In this document: positions 1-11,353 of the stretch, piece after piece
Numbering within the stretch: position 1 is the first letter of the stretch
Layout of the letters: each line of letters starts with the position of its first letter
NCBI GenBank assembly: GCA_033032865.1
Contig: JAWHQI010000005.1
Coordinates: forward strand, 13,416,001-13,480,000
Length of the DNA stretch: 64,000 bases
DNA from: Dactylorhiza incarnata
Lineage: Eukaryota > Streptophyta > Magnoliopsida > Asparagales > Orchidaceae
Direction of reading: 5' to 3'
Position numbers and translations under genes: made by a program
The notes under the pieces: generated by a model
What the model was told of the DNA's origin: nothing
Database searches by the model: none
The model's input: only the letters and a program-made list of their open reading frames with translations

Positions 1-2129
1 TGCAAAAGAGAGTACTCATAAATAAAAACCAAGAAAAGACTCCCTATGAACTACTAAAAGGCAAGGTACCCACCATCTCCTATTTTATAGTTTTTGGCAG
101 TAAATTCTTTATTCTTAACAATGGGAAGCATCACAAAACCATGTTTAGTGAAAAAAGCTTTGAAGGTACTTTCGTAGGCTATAGTAGCCATAGCAAAGCT
201 TAAAAAGTTTTTAATAAGAAAACTCTGGTTGTAGAAGAATCTATTAACATTGTATTTGATGATACGAGCATGCTACATAGCATCTCTTGTAGTGCTTCTA
301 TTGAATATGCAGGTTCAAATTTGCAAGACTCAATCTTGGATGAGTCAGTTACCTTCGTCAAGATCTCTCCCGCAATCTCAACTGAAGAGGAAGATTACCA
401 AGATGAAGGGACAATTCAAGTGGAAGAAGACTTTCCAGTAGCAGAAGAGGTTCCTGGTACCCAAATAGATGCAAGGAATCTTGAGTTTAGACACATGAGG
501 AATCATCCGGTTGATCTGATCATAGGAAATCCTCAAGTAGGTATAAGAACAAGAAGAGGTACTACTAACGAAAATATGCATTTGAGTTTTCTTTCACAGG
601 TTGAACCAAAGAAGTTCCAAGAAGCAAATGAAGTCCCCCATTGGATACTTGCAATGGAAGAAGAATTGAATCAATTCAAGCGATGCAAAGTGTGGACACT
701 TGTTTCAAAACTGAAGGATAAGAATATCATTGGACAAAGTGGGTGTACAGAAATAAATTGGATGAAGACAGAACAATAATCAAGAACAAAGCCAGACTTG
801 TAGCAAAAGGATACAGAAAAGAAGAAGGTATTGACTTCCATCAGACTTATGCTCCTGTAGCAAGGCTCGAAGCAATCAGGCTGTTCCTAGCTTATGCTGC
901 ATTCAAGGGATTCACCGTATACCAAATGGACGTAAAGTCAGCATTTCTCAACGGTAATATAAAAGAAGAAATATACATGGAACAACCCCAGGTTTTGTCA
1001 ATCCTGAACATCCTGAATATGTTTATTTGTTACAAAAAGCCTTATATGGTTAAAAACAAGCTCCTCGAACTTGGTATGAGACGCTGTCTAACTTTCTTCT
1101 TGAGAACAAATTCAAAAGAGGAAAGATAGATAAGACGTTATTTCTTAGGGAAGTTAAGGGCAAGATTTTGCTAGTGCAAATCTATGTCGATGATATTATT
1201 TTTGGTTCTACGGATGACAACCTTTGCAAAAAGTTTTCCAAACTTATACAAGGGAAGTTTGAAATGAGCAGTATGGGTGAGCTGAAATCACTCTTAGGAC
1301 TTCATGTGAAGCAATCTGAAGATGGAATTTTCATCTCTTAGACAAAATTCACTAAGGAGTTGGTAAAGAAATTTGGAATGGAGAGTGCATCCTCTATGAG
1401 GACTCCAATGAGCTCAGCTATATCTCTAGACAAGGATGAGAAAGGAAAACCTTTCGATGAAACCAAGTACAGAAGCATAATTGGCTCTCTGCTCTACCTT
1501 ACTGCTAGTAGGCCTAACATAATGTTCTCTACATGCATATGTGCTAGATATCAGGTGAACTCTAAGGAATCTCACTATACCGCTGCAAAGAGGATTTTGA
1601 GATACCTTAAGGGTACACCAAATCTTAGCTTATGGTACCCAAGAAGTAACGATAGCGAACTAATTGGTTTTTCAGATGCAGACTTTGCAGGTAGCAAAGA
1701 TGATAGAAAAGCACTTCCGGGACTTGTCAATTCCTAGGAAGGAGGCTTATTTCTTGGAGCAGCAAGAAGCAGAATTTTGTTACAATATCAACCGCCGAGT
1801 CAGAATATATTTCTGCAGGCAGTTGTTGTGCACAACTTCTTTGGATAAAAAATCAGCTTGAAGATTATAACTTGAAGTTCAAAGACATCCCAAATTTTTG
1901 CGACTCCTCCAGTGCTATAGCAATTACAAATAATCCAGTCTCGCACAGCCGGACAAAGCATATTGAATTGAGATATCATTTCATCCGGGAGCATGTGGAG
2001 AATGGGGACATCAATCTAAGTTATGTTCCTACGGATAAGCAAGTTGCAGATATTTTCACGAAGCCGCTGGATGAGACTAAGTTCTCTTTCTTCAAGATAG
2101 AACTTGGAATGCTCAACATGGAGTCCTAG
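1..2129 (+). pseudogene. pol: copia pol remnant (integrase end, RT, RNase H)
   Basis: Bases 2-200 encode the region after the integrase core (TPYELLKGK, then FVGYSS). RT follows at about 610-1340: KARLVAKGY and the DVKSAFLNG block near 930-950, then the catalytic YVDD box near 1183. RNase H and the C-terminal tail run to 2129, with SRTKHIELRYHFIRE and the ADIFTKPL motif typical of copia RNase H ends. The product would copy element RNA into DNA in a cytoplasmic particle. Breaks seen: TAA at 200-202, a frameshift near 740, another near 990-1000, TAG at 1339-1341 and a frameshift near 1715. This many lesions mark an old inactive copy. Family assignment is firm. Confidence 0.9.
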
Positions 2130-2227
2130 TCAAGTTATAAATGATGCAAGGAAGATCTTCAGCTCTTAAATCTATCAAGGAAGCAATGACCTAGAAATTT
2201 CAAGGAAAAAGTTCAAGTCATATATAT

Positions 2228-2400
2228 GATTTCTCGAGAGATGATCATATTTCTCGAGAAATGACCTTTAGTATCTCGAGAAATGGGCATATCCCTCGAG
2301 TAATGATCTTAAAGAAATTTTCATCAAAGTTCTCGAGAAATATTTTAACTTCTCGAGAAATACAAGTTCTCTCGAGAAATGACAATTACTTCTCGAGAAA
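2228..2400. repeat. internal array of CTCGAG palindromes (Cop1)
   Basis: Eight copies of a palindrome built on CTCGAG, mostly as TTTCTCGAGAAAT or one-base variants, lie in about 170 bp at roughly 20-bp spacing. The same palindrome fills the 3' LTR at 5573-5995. The array follows the end of pol and precedes a TATA-like stretch and the second ORF. Confidence 0.9.
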
Positions 2401-2503
2401 TAAGGACTATTTTTCAAAAACACATATTTATTCCCTGGAAGTCGAAAGGTCAGGTACACGCAGAAATTTATTTCTTTTATTTTATTTACGTCAAATCATG
2501 GTT

Positions 2504-2521
2504 TGTATATATATATATACA
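2504..2521 (+). promoter_or_regulatory. putative internal TATA box before the second ORF (Cop1)
   Basis: A run GTATATATATATATACAC lies about 100 bp after the internal palindrome array and about 170 bp before the ATG at 2689. The order array, TATA, leader, ORF copies the order in the LTR promoter of the same element. Promoter activity is inferred, and an AT run of this kind can also occur by chance. Confidence 0.45.
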
Positions 2522-2688
2522 CGATTAGTCGAAAGGATTAAAATTCACGCAAACTCTCTCTCCGAGAAACCCTAGACCTCCCGCGACATTTCCGATCTTC
2601 TGGATTTCTCGCGACCTCTCTCGTCAAATCCTTTCCTTCTTCGCCGGCTCCATTTCTCCCTCGACCATTCATCATTTCTTCACGATCT

Positions 2689-5030
2689 ATGGCGCCTCCT
2701 TTAAAGCCTAAGATCGGGTTGGGCAGTGAGCTGGTGCGTGCAAACCTAAGCTCAATCTCAGATGAATTTCAGAATCTTTTCTATCTTCTAGATGCAGCCG
2801 GTCTAACATTTGTTCTGGAGAAACCTAGCAGGATCTTATTCAAGGATGTATAGGATTTCTTCATCAACATCAAAGTTCACAAAGATAGGAAACTGATGAA
2901 ATCTAAAGTGAGTAATTTCAAAATCAAGATCAGTCCTACGTCTCTATCCAAGAGATTGCCAGTAGTAGAATCTGAGGACACTCTTGAAGATGCAGACTGG
3001 GCAAGAGCAGTAATTTTCTATGGTTTGGATAAAGCTACTACATCAGTTCGTAGACAGAAAATGAATGATGTAGGCAAGCTGTTGGTAGATATTGTCTCAA
3101 AGGTACTACTTTGTAATACAGGTAGTTTAGGTTATGTCTCTGCAGATGTTTTCTGCTTAATGACTGTTGTTATCTGTGGAAAGAAGTGTGATTGGGCAAC
3201 ACTCTTGTTTGAAAAGATTAAAGAAAGCCGTCTTGCTCCTAACTTTGCAAGAATTCTTTCTCTATATCTGAATCAGCTCAATCCGGAAGTCTTTAACAAG
3301 TCCAAGGGAGCAGTTCTCCACCACTTGAAGAAGTTAGATGTCACCACAATCCAAAGGTGGGACATCAGGATCACTAAGCCAAAGGATGAAGGTGACTCCT
3401 CTAAGGGGAAGCATGATCCTTCCAATGTTGATGAAAATCAGAATGTCACTCCAGCTCCCCTCCCTTCACTTCTTCAAGAACCACTTCATCAAGAACCGCT
3501 TCAACAATAACCAAATCTACTTCAACAGCAAATTCCACCTCAACAGACAATTACACAACAAGAACCAGTTCCAACTCAGAGTACACTTCCATCTCCATCA
3601 GATCATGAAATTCTTCCTAAAGATGCCATCCCCTTCACCATAGGTGATAATACTCCTATTTCACCTCCTCCAGTTATTAATTCTGAAATTTTGCATGCAG
3701 AAACAGTGGCAGAGATAGTAACAGAAACTGTAGCAGACATTGCAAGAGATCATCATGAAGAGCTCAGTCCAAGTTGTCATCAGGCAGGGTCAGGGGATGA
3801 CCTAGAGTTTGTTGATGATGGTGGAGTAGACTCAGTGGAAGGGCACTCTCCTCCCCAAGCAGATATTGAGGAGGAGAAGGAGTCAGTTTTGGATGAAGGT
3901 CAGGCTGCTCTATCTGTGCATGCCAGTGAGGGAGAGGATGTGGTACCATGCTCTGCCCAAAGGAAAGAAAGTTATGTTGTTCTTGAAGAAATTCCTAACT
4001 GGAGGACCAGTTGTCTACCTCCTTCACCTCCTTTGCATGATGCAGAATCACTTCTTGGATAGATTGAGATAATGCTGAAAAAGGGAGAAGTTTGAAAGCT
4101 CCATTCAAGATGTGCATGCAAGAGTTTCTGCTGTTGAAAAGGAGATGAGCAAAGGATTAGCTGAAGTTCAGGCTAACACCAATAGTCTTAAGAAGCTTGT
4201 CATTCAGGGTGGAAAAGCTGTAGATCATTCTGTTCTGAGCATGGGAAAAGTGTATGAAGAAACTTTCAAGGTAAGGAAAATTCAAGACTCTATTGAAGGA
4301 CAGGCAGAGAAAAATACTTTTTCAATCTTTGATGAAATTGGTCAGTTCAAAGAATCTATCATCCAAACCCTATTTGTAGAAGTCAGAAAGGGGGAGGATA
4401 AAACGGCAGAGCTTTTGGATTATCAGGTTTCTCAGCTCCAAAGAACTTGAGCTGATCAGTTTGTGTAATTGAATATTGGTGTTCAGAAGCAGATTGCAGA
4501 TATCAATGCTCACACTACAAAGACTGCTGTGTGGATACACAATGAGATTTTTCCAGATTTTGCTATACAACCTCAGTTTTCTCCTAGACCTGAAGGGCAA
4601 CCTGCATATGAAGTTCCTATTGACTATTCCCAGGTTTGGCCTGCAGAGCAACAAGAAATTCAGTCCAAGGTGTCAGTCTCAAGGAAGAGGAAGTATGGTG
4701 AAGGTCCTTCTGCTAGCAGATCTGTTCCTGTAAGGAGTTCTGAAGGATCAGGTAAGGGTGCTGCTGAAGAAATTGCTGAAGTCTGGAGTCTAGATTCAAG
4801 GATTATCATTCTTGACACTCTCAAGCTAGTTAATGATGTAAGGCATGAAGGTTCAGGACTATTATAGTCAGGAGGAACGGAAGAAGTATGAGATGAGTAT
4901 GACTAAGAGAAGGATTCACTACAGAACCCATGGCTATGACAATCCTCAGGGTCCTCCTCCTCCTCCAAAGTATCATCCTATGCCTTATGCTTACTTCAAA
5001 AGACAAGAAAAGAAGAAAAGGAGCCAATGA
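2689..5030 (+). pseudogene. Cop1 second ORF (envelope-like position), broken
   Basis: Translation from ATG 2689 begins MAPPLKPKIG and reads in one frame through an early stop near 2851 to about 3510. It continues in other frames at 3691-4062, 4112-4450, 4469-4867 and 4845-5030. The first third is globular (the GLDKATTSVRRQK region), the middle is rich in Pro, Gln, Glu and Ser, and 4112-4450 looks like a coiled coil with heptad Leu/Ile and many Lys/Glu. The C-terminus is basic (KRQEKKKRSQ). I see no signal peptide or clear membrane span. Position between pol and the 3' LTR matches the envelope-like ORF of Sireviruses, whose function is unproven. It may have its own promoter (TATA near 2504). 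Confidence 0.6.
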
Positions 5031-5236
5031 AGGATATTGTCTTAGATTTTTCAAAATCTTATAATTAAGATTATCTGAATTTTAATCCACTTAAGACAAT
5101 CTTGTTTATATATATACAATTTTTGATTTTGTTGATCTATGTTGTTTCTTTATTCTTTTTCTTCAGTAATGAGTAGTTTATATCTTTTATCATGTTGCAA
5201 TTCATTTTAGTGCACAGGGTTCTGACTTCTACAAAT

Positions 5237-5246
5237 AGGGGGAGAT
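5237..5246 (+). promoter_or_regulatory. polypurine tract of Cop1
   Basis: AGGGGGAGAT immediately precedes TGTTGGG, the first bases of the 3' LTR. The same purine tract precedes the 3' LTRs of Cop2 and, on the other strand, Cop-E. It is the expected start of plus-strand DNA synthesis. Confidence 0.85.
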
Positions 5247-5572
5247 TGTTGGGTATTGAATCCATAATAGCCTAGATTTGTGAGAAGTCACCCTTGAAAT
5301 AAGGTGAATTGCTGGTGTATTTGATATTGTCTTTTATTTGTGATCTTGCAGGTTGTTATTGCAAAGTGTAGACCAATGTCAGATGACAATGGGTCATTAA
5401 GCACAGTTTCATACAATGTAATCCCTCATTGTGTGGAACATGGTGTTGACTCATGTGTGATCTCTCTATTGAGATACACTTTATTTTCATGGCACTTGAA
5501 GCTTGGAAGAAGGAAGAGTTGTTGGTGTCCAAGAGAAGAAAGGAGAAAAGTTCAAAATTATTCTAAGGGTAT

Positions 5573-5995
5573 TTCTCGAGAAATCAAAGGAATCTCTCGA
5601 GAAATCCAGTTCATTTCTCGAGATGTCTTCTCTAGTTTTCGAGAAATCCCTCTCTGTTTTGTATTCTTTTGTTTCTAAGGAATTTCTCGAGAAGTCTTTT
5701 ATCTTTCGAGAAGTTGATTTCATTTCTCGAGAAGTCTTAATTGTTCTCGAGAAATCATTCCTATTTTCTCTTAGAAGCTTTTCTCAGCAGTTTTTCGAGA
5801 AGACATTTGTTTTCTCGAAAAGTAAAGTTCATTTCTCGAGAAGTCTTTTTGTTCTCGAGATATATTCTTCAAGTTCTCCTGAAAGCTTTTTCCAGCCTTG
5901 TCTCGTTTTTGTTGCAATCTTTTCTCGAGAAGTCAAGTGCATTTCTCGAGAAGTCAATTCCATTTCTCGAGAAATCCATGTTGTCTCGAGAAATC
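5573..5995. repeat. U3 array of CTCGAG palindromes (Cop1 3' LTR)
   Basis: About a dozen perfect CTCGAG palindromes, mostly as TTTCTCGAGAAA or TTCTCGAGAAG, are scattered over 420 bp with several decayed copies (TTTTCGAGAA). The array ends about 140 bp upstream of the LTR TATA box, in the position of an enhancer. Confidence 0.9.
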
Positions 5996-6133
5996 TATTT
6001 TCTTCTTATGGTGCTTTGAAATCCAGCTCCTGACGGGATTTTATTTTCTTCTAACGGTCTTGACGGCACATGTGTGGGTGTTTAAGGTTAATTTTACCTT
6101 AATTCATGTCTTTTTCTGTCGTTAAGTTGGATT

Positions 6134-6143
6134 GCTATATAAG
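6134..6143 (+). promoter_or_regulatory. LTR TATA box of Cop1
   Basis: GCTATATAAG followed by pyrimidine-rich CCCCTCTCC is a good plant TATA plus start-site context. It divides U3 with its palindromes from the transcribed R/U5 part. Confidence 0.7.
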
Positions 6144-6487
6144 TCCCCTCTCCGATCTAATCATTACACAAGTTAACCTAATTTCTCATTTCCCAATATT
6201 CTAATCGATCGGATTATCGTGAAGAAGCCGCTGCCTCCGGCCATTGTTGAAGGATCGATCTCTCTCTCTCAATCAATCGATTTCTTCTAAAGAACAGATT
6301 CGACAGATCATCACTCTTATCATCTACAGCAATCTATTGGATCATGTCGAATCCTAGAGATCAAATCTGAGATTTCAATCCGTTTCTACCTCAACTTCTA
6401 GCAAAGGTTTTCCAAGACTCCTGGAGGAAGAAGATCTCAGAAGTTCTGATTTGTACAGGTTTTATTGTAATCAATTTCAATTTCTTG

Positions 6488-6628
6488 TAGGAGAGTTTTT
6501 CTCCAAATTTGTAGGAGAGGTTTCTCCGAGTTGTAGGAGTTTGCCTCCGAGTTTGTAGGAGTCGTGCCTCCAAGTTTATAGGAGATTTGTCTCCGAGTTG
6601 TAGGAGTTTTGACTCCAAGATTGTAGGA
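6488..6628. repeat. short tandem GGAG/CTCC repeats in the transcribed part of the Cop1 LTR
   Basis: Six or more units of about 20-25 bp carry TTGTAGGAG followed by CTCC, so each unit can pair GGAG with CTCC. They lie downstream of the TATA box, so they would be present in the RNA. Cop2, Cop-E and LTR-G have unrelated repeats at the same relative place. Confidence 0.7.
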
Positions 6629-6862
6629 TCGTTCTTGATCTGAGTTTTTGAGAAGTAGCCAAGGCTAGCTGTGGTGCTAGATTGGTGAGGCTGGAAAGTG
6701 GAGTACCCAAGAACGGGAAACCTCTATAAATTTCCTTATGTCGTCTGTGATTGTGGTTTGCTCTATGTGTTATCTTTTTATCAAGCTTTTATTCCGCAAA
6801 AGATGCAGTTATTACCTATTCACCCCCCTCTAGGTGATTTAGTTAGACAACTAGATACTTCA

Positions 6863-8553
6863 GATAAATTCATGCAATTTATACAAATTCATATTCAAAA
6901 ATTATTAAAATTATATTAAAGGATGAGTACAAAAAGTACTCATCAGAATCAAGACATGCAAAGGACTCACCAAAATTTGGTACCAACATAATCATTGGAG
7001 GTACAAATTATTTCATTTATTTAAACCATGCCACACAGCCATATATTAAGCAAAAACATTAGGAAAATTTGCTCTAAAATTTTTAATATTTATATCAGAG
7101 CTTCGTAGGCATATTTTCATCCACTATTTCAAATTTCATGTCAAAATAATTTAAAACCAGAGAAGTATACAGATTATATGATTTTTCCTAAGTTTTAATT
7201 AGCATAAATTAGATTAACTTTTCTAAGGGTAGAAAAGTCACCATGAGTTGTGCCACCTTATCTTAGAAAATTCTCGAAGTCCTCTACAAGTTCTATGTTG
7301 AACACTTTTTTTTTTAAAAATGACCAGAAGTTCTACATTTTTACAAAATAACATTACAACTCATATTAAATAATATGTCACATTTCTTATTCATTTCATT
7401 TCGACTATTTGGTCTGCCGATAGCGCACAACGTGCATCTTAAATTAAACTGACAATGTTGATCAAGTTATATCTTAATGCTTACATCCAACACAGAGGAT
7501 CAAACCATTATGATCCACTGCACGACACCTCAATCATTGTCGGGGATATGGATAGTCGTAATTTCATCTTCCTCGATGGATTAAATGACTCAGATCGCTT
7601 GATGGATTATAATGAGTCACCATGCCATTCTGGTTATCCCCACGTCATTATCAGGGATATGGATAGTCGTGATTTCATCTTCCTCGATGGATTCAACAAC
7701 TCAGATCGCTTAATGGATTAAAATGAATCACAAAAACATTCTGGTTATCCCCACGACGGGGCTCAACAACCATTCGACTCGTCAAATGGCGGTGGTCCTT
7801 TGGGTGACAGTCTAGTGGACGACCGCCACCTGCACTCGCCAGAATATTCAAATTATTGAACTCCCGGTCTGGGGCCGCTCAAATTCTTCTTCTCTGGCGA
7901 TGGAATCCGCTTCAAGGGCCATGGCAGGAACTTGGGAGTTCTTCAATTCATTATGACTCTCTCCAGCAAACCATATCTTGTCTGATGTGCTGTCATTTCC
8001 TGTGGAGTTCTAAGGCTAAGGATGGTCAGGATAGGTCATTTTGGTGTTTAAAACACCCCAACAAACCCGCAGAAAAGAACTATGCAGTAGAAGAGTGCAA
8101 ATCTCTACCACAGGGATGGCAGTCGACACTGAACAGAGATGCGGTGGCATGTTGAAAGTAGAGTGGGGGGAATCTCCATTTCGCTCCCCAGCCGTCGACA
8201 ACTATCATGAACTACTTCTCCCATCTCATTTTGAGTCGCAAGGATGTCTAGAGGCAAAACGGAAGCCTAGGGCCTCATTTTATAAGGCTGAGAATGAATG
8301 CACATGGGAGGCATCCTTCCAAAGGATATCTCATTCGGGTTTAACTTTCTCTCACCTAATGGAGGTGTCCATTTAAGATAGAATGAAGGGACACATCCCT
8401 ATGGGTTGTTGGGATATCGGGTTTGCCAAGGTTGAACCAATACCCATGAAAATGAGCATGGTCAACTCATGCATGGATGGGTTTGACCATTGATGGTCAA
8501 GCTTTGACCATTACAATAACAAGGCACCACCTTTGAGAATGCTAAGCCATGAT
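6863..8553. other. unassigned stretch between Cop1 and Cop2
   Basis: I recognise no gene here. 6863-7440 is AT-rich and non-coding. 7455-7721 is an open frame made of a duplicated 111-bp unit. 7856-8376 holds overlapping open frames of 99 and 111 codons without a recognisable motif or good start context. 8400-8553 contains repeated GGTCAA/TTGACC words and a TGTTGGG at 8407 that could be an old LTR start; its continuation would lie at 14221 onward, after Cop2. It is probably decayed transposon DNA. Confidence 0.5.
7545..7766 (+). repeat. 111-bp direct tandem duplication
   Basis: The segment starting GGATATGGATAGTCGT recurs 111 bp later with about 90% identity. 111 bp is 37 codons, and the frame at 7455-7721 stays open across the junction, with the words DMDSR, FIFLDG and SDRLMD appearing twice. 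No known protein family is recognised. Confidence 0.8.
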
Positions 8554-8558
8554 AGGGT
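8554..8558. repeat. target-site duplication of Cop2, left
   Basis: AGGGT before the 5' LTR matches AGGGT at 14216-14220 after the 3' LTR, the 5-bp duplication made by integrase. Confidence 0.9.
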
Positions 8559-8640
8559 TGTTGGGAAAATGATTTCTCTTAACCCCTGAAAAAGAGTTGA
8601 ATATGAATTCTAAGAAAGGAAAATCAAGGTTAAGTAAATA

Positions 8641-8856
8641 TGCGTCGAATAGTATTCGACGCAACGTCGAAATGTAGTCGACGTTTCCTTCAGATTGAGT
8701 CAAAATAACTTTAGGAAGATTTCGACGTATGTGTTGTCGACGCTACTCTGATTTCTAGTCGACGCATCTAATGTAGTCGACACACCTTCCTTATTCTCCT
8801 CTCGACGTCTAGACAGGATGTATTCGACGCTTGCGTCGAATAGTAATCGACGCACG
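8641..8856. repeat. U3 palindrome array with CGTCGA cores (Cop2 5' LTR)
   Basis: It includes the long palindrome GCGTCGAATAGTATTCGACG and several TAGTCGACG or GTCGACGC words. Most copies centre on TCGA. The array is upstream of the LTR TATA box and is repeated in the 3' LTR and, in diverged form, inside the element at 11581-11760. Confidence 0.85.
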
Positions 8857-9133
8857 TCGATCTTTATGACAGAATTCAAAATTGCCAGATCTCTTTCCTT
8901 ATCTTATAGATCTGATTTATATGGAATCAATTTATGTCTTATAGCCGTTCTGAATCTTTCTTTTCCTCTATTAGATTCTTGGCTAATTTGATAAAATTCA
9001 TTATGGACATTATTTGAAATTGGAATGAATTCTTTCCTTCTATTGGTATGCTAACTATGGAAATGTTTCTATCCTTCTAATTCTTTGTCTGATAATTAAT
9101 TTTCCTCCTATGAGTATTATTTGAATGAACAGA

Positions 9134-9147
9134 GCTATATATATATG
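9134..9147 (+). promoter_or_regulatory. LTR TATA box of Cop2
   Basis: GCTATATATATATG is followed by GAAGGAGG. The identical site is at 13482-13495 in the 3' LTR. It is the only strong TATA candidate after the palindrome array. Confidence 0.65.
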
Positions 9148-9504
9148 AAGGAGGTCGACAGAGAAAAACCAAGGAGTGATCCACCATTCTACTCATTGAA
9201 AAAGAGGAAAAGCTCCCAAGTGAACAAGAGAGAATTGAGAAATAGTCCTGCAGCAATATTCAAGCATTCTTCTTCTCCTGCTTCTGAAGTCACTCTGCTG
9301 CAAATTCTGATAGCTCTCACATAAGAGGGAAAAGCTACAAATCTTCTTCTCTCTATAGAAGAAAGATTTAATTCACTTCTTGTGCTTCCAATCTTCTTGC
9401 TAGGAAGAAGATTCATTCTTGTTCTTATTTCTTTCTTCTTTCTTATTCTTACTTAAACATTGTAAAAGAGTTCTTAGAATCTCTCTTCAAAAAAATTCAG
9501 TGTA

Positions 9505-9605
9505 CTGGTTCTAAGAGTCTCCTTTTCAAATGACTCAGTTGGTTCTAAGCGTCTCCTTATCAAAAGACTCAGGGTGGTTCTAAGAGTCTCCTTATCAAAA
9601 GACTT
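9505..9605. repeat. 33-bp tandem hairpin repeats in the transcribed part of the Cop2 LTR
   Basis: Three units contain GGTTCTAAGAGTCTCC and then TCAAAAGACTCAG. Within a unit GAGTCT can pair with AGACTC. The same repeats are at about 13855-13960 in the 3' LTR. Confidence 0.8.
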
Positions 9606-9862
9606 AGTGCAAGATAGTGAATTCCTACCAAGGGGGTAGAAGAGTGGACTACCCAAAGTTTGGGGAACCACTATATTTTCTTGTGTTGTGCTGTGATTTC
9701 TTTTCTTGCATTTACTTTCTTTATTTGTTTAATTCTTGTTGGTGTGTGGGAAGCTCTAATCTGTGATCATACACATATATATATTAACTTTGCACAAAAT
9801 ATTTTTTAATCTCTATTCACCCCCCTCTAGAGAATTCTAGTGAGGTTAACTGTGCACTTTCA

Positions 9863-9876
9863 ATTGGTATCAGAGG
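9863..9876 (+). promoter_or_regulatory. primer-binding site of Cop2 (initiator-Met tRNA type)
   Basis: ATTGGTATCAGAGG directly after the LTR end. The string TGGTATCAGAG is complementary to the 3' end of plant initiator methionine tRNA and is the usual copia primer site. Confidence 0.9.
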
Positions 9877-9962
9877 GAGGTTGCTCTAAAAAGGTTAACT
9901 CCTTGATCAAAAAGATCCTACCTCTTATATATATATATATTTTTCTAACAATCAATTTTCAC

Positions 9963-11353
9963 ATGGCATAAATCAAAGATTATACTTCCACCAGACCACC
10001 AATTTGCAACCTTGAAAAGTTTGCACTTTGGAAAACAAGAATTAGAATTTATTTAAACTCTATTGATGATGAATTGTTTAATGTTATCTTGACAGGTCCC
10101 CCCAAGCCATTCAGAAAGGACTCAAGTGGAAAAGTGACTGAAACACTTGCTCCAAAAGCTGAATGGACGGATGATGAAAAGAAAGCCCAAGGACATGATG
10201 CCAAGGCTATGAATATCCTAGTCTCAACCCTCTCAGATGAAATCTTCCAAAAGATTGCTGATTGTGAGTCATCTAAGGAAGTATGGGAAGCTCTCACCAA
10301 AATGGTAGAGGGAAGTGCTGATGAGAAAAAGGATAGAAAGGCACTACTCATCTCTCAATATGAAACTTTCAGAAGAAAGAAGGTGAAAGTGTTGCCGACA
10401 TGTATGCCAGATTCAGCCTCATAGTGAATGAGTTGAAGACACTTGAAAAGGACATATCTCTCACTGAGATAAATGATAAACTGCTAACTTGCTTCCCTAG
10501 CTCTTGGGATTCAAGAATCTGGCCAATTAGAGACTCCAGAAGTCAAAGAGAAATTTCAACAGATGTCCTGTTGGGCAAACTAAAATCTTATGAACATCTG
10601 TTGAAGACAAGAGCTGAGAAAGAAGAGAAAGAAAAGGCTCCTTCACTCTCAAAAGAAAAGAGTATTGCATTGAAGGCTGTTGAAGGTGAACCCTCTACAA
10701 GTGATGAGGAGCTGATCAGTCTACTAGCCAGAAGGTGTAAGAAGTGGATTAAATCAGAAGGATCCAGAGGAAGAGACTCAAAAACCAGGTATAATAAAAC
10801 ACCTACTAAAGAGACTATATGTTACTCTTGCAGGAAACCTGGACATATTGCACCTGAATGTCCTAAGGAGATCAGCAAAAAGAAAGATCTGAAAAGAACA
10901 GATCTACAGAAGAAAAAGAAGAAAGAGAAAGGTCTCATTTCTCAATCATGGAGGGATTTAGAACCTGAAGAAAGCACCTCATCTGACAATGATCAAGAAG
11001 AGACCAAGCTGGAGGAAACTTGTTTGATGGCCACTGAGAAGCCTGATGACACATCCATGGTAAATATACTTGATAATGTAGATTTATCTTCCACTGACTT
11101 TAAAAACAATTTCAAAGAATTCTGTTTAAATTTAATCAAATCTGAAAAAGAAATAGATGAACTAAGAAATGAATTAAAAATTCTCAAACAAGTGAATACA
11201 CAGTATAATAACTATGAGCTCAGTCTAGGACTCTTAGAAAAGGAATTAGACAAAATCTGTACAGAGAATCAAACACTAAGAAATGAGCTAGCAAAAGCAA
11301 AGTCCTTTGAAGACTCTAAATTGGAGAAGTCAGAAGCTCCAGAACATCTCTAA
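9963..11353 (+). pseudogene. gag: Cop2 gag polyprotein, broken
   Basis: The frame from ATG 9963 has TAA as its third codon, then is open from about 9972 to 10424 with the copia capsid start (KFALWKTRIRIYL) and the KEVWEALTKM region. A frameshift near 10381 moves reading to 10400-11353. This second part includes LLTCFPSSWD, a CCHC zinc knuckle CYSCRKPGHIAPEC near 10820-10861, a Lys-rich stretch, and a C-terminal coiled coil (about 11130-11330). The capsid part assembles particles and the knuckle binds RNA. No protease follows. Early stop and frameshift suggest this copy could not make full Gag without suppression. Confidence 0.85.

Larger units (their letters stand above)
1..6862 (+). mobile_element. 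Cop1: 5'-truncated Ty1/copia (Sirevirus-like) LTR retrotransposon
   Basis: The window opens inside a copia element read on the + strand. The order is the integrase/RT linker, RT, RNase H, a 170-bp palindrome array, a second long ORF, a polypurine tract and a 3' LTR. An additional ORF between pol and the 3' LTR is known from Sireviruses, which is the basis for the lineage call. The 5' LTR, gag, protease and most of integrase lie outside the window. The coding parts carry several stops and frameshifts, so the copy is dead. The right end (6862) is inferred from the ending CTAGATACTTCA and could be off by some bases, because no second LTR is available for comparison. Confidence 0.8.
5247..6862 (+). 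repeat. 3' LTR of Cop1
   Basis: It begins TGTTGGGTATTG directly after the polypurine tract. Inside, in order: the CTCGAG palindrome array (5573-5995), a TATA box (GCTATATAAG, 6134-6143), a transcribed part with short tandem GGAG/CTCC repeats (6488-6628), and the copia-type near-terminal string TATTCACCCCCCTCTAG (6818-6834). The proposed end at 6862 gives about 1.6 kb, close to the estimated Cop-E LTR length. Confidence 0.75.
8559..9862 (+). repeat. 5' LTR of Cop2
   Basis: 1304 bp, from TGTTGGGAAAATG to GTGCACTTTCA. It holds a palindrome array with CGTCGA cores (8641-8856), a TATA box (GCTATATATATATG, 9134-9147), tandem repeats containing GAGTCTCC...AAAAGACTC (about 9505-9605) and the string ATTCACCCCCCTCTAGAG near the end. 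The boundary is fixed by comparison with the 3' LTR and by the primer site that follows. Confidence 0.95.

Noticed and set aside
8407..8558. Start of another LTR (TGTTGGGATATCGGG) hosting Cop2
   Set aside because: No purine tract before it and no second copy in the window. Mentioned only as a possibility.
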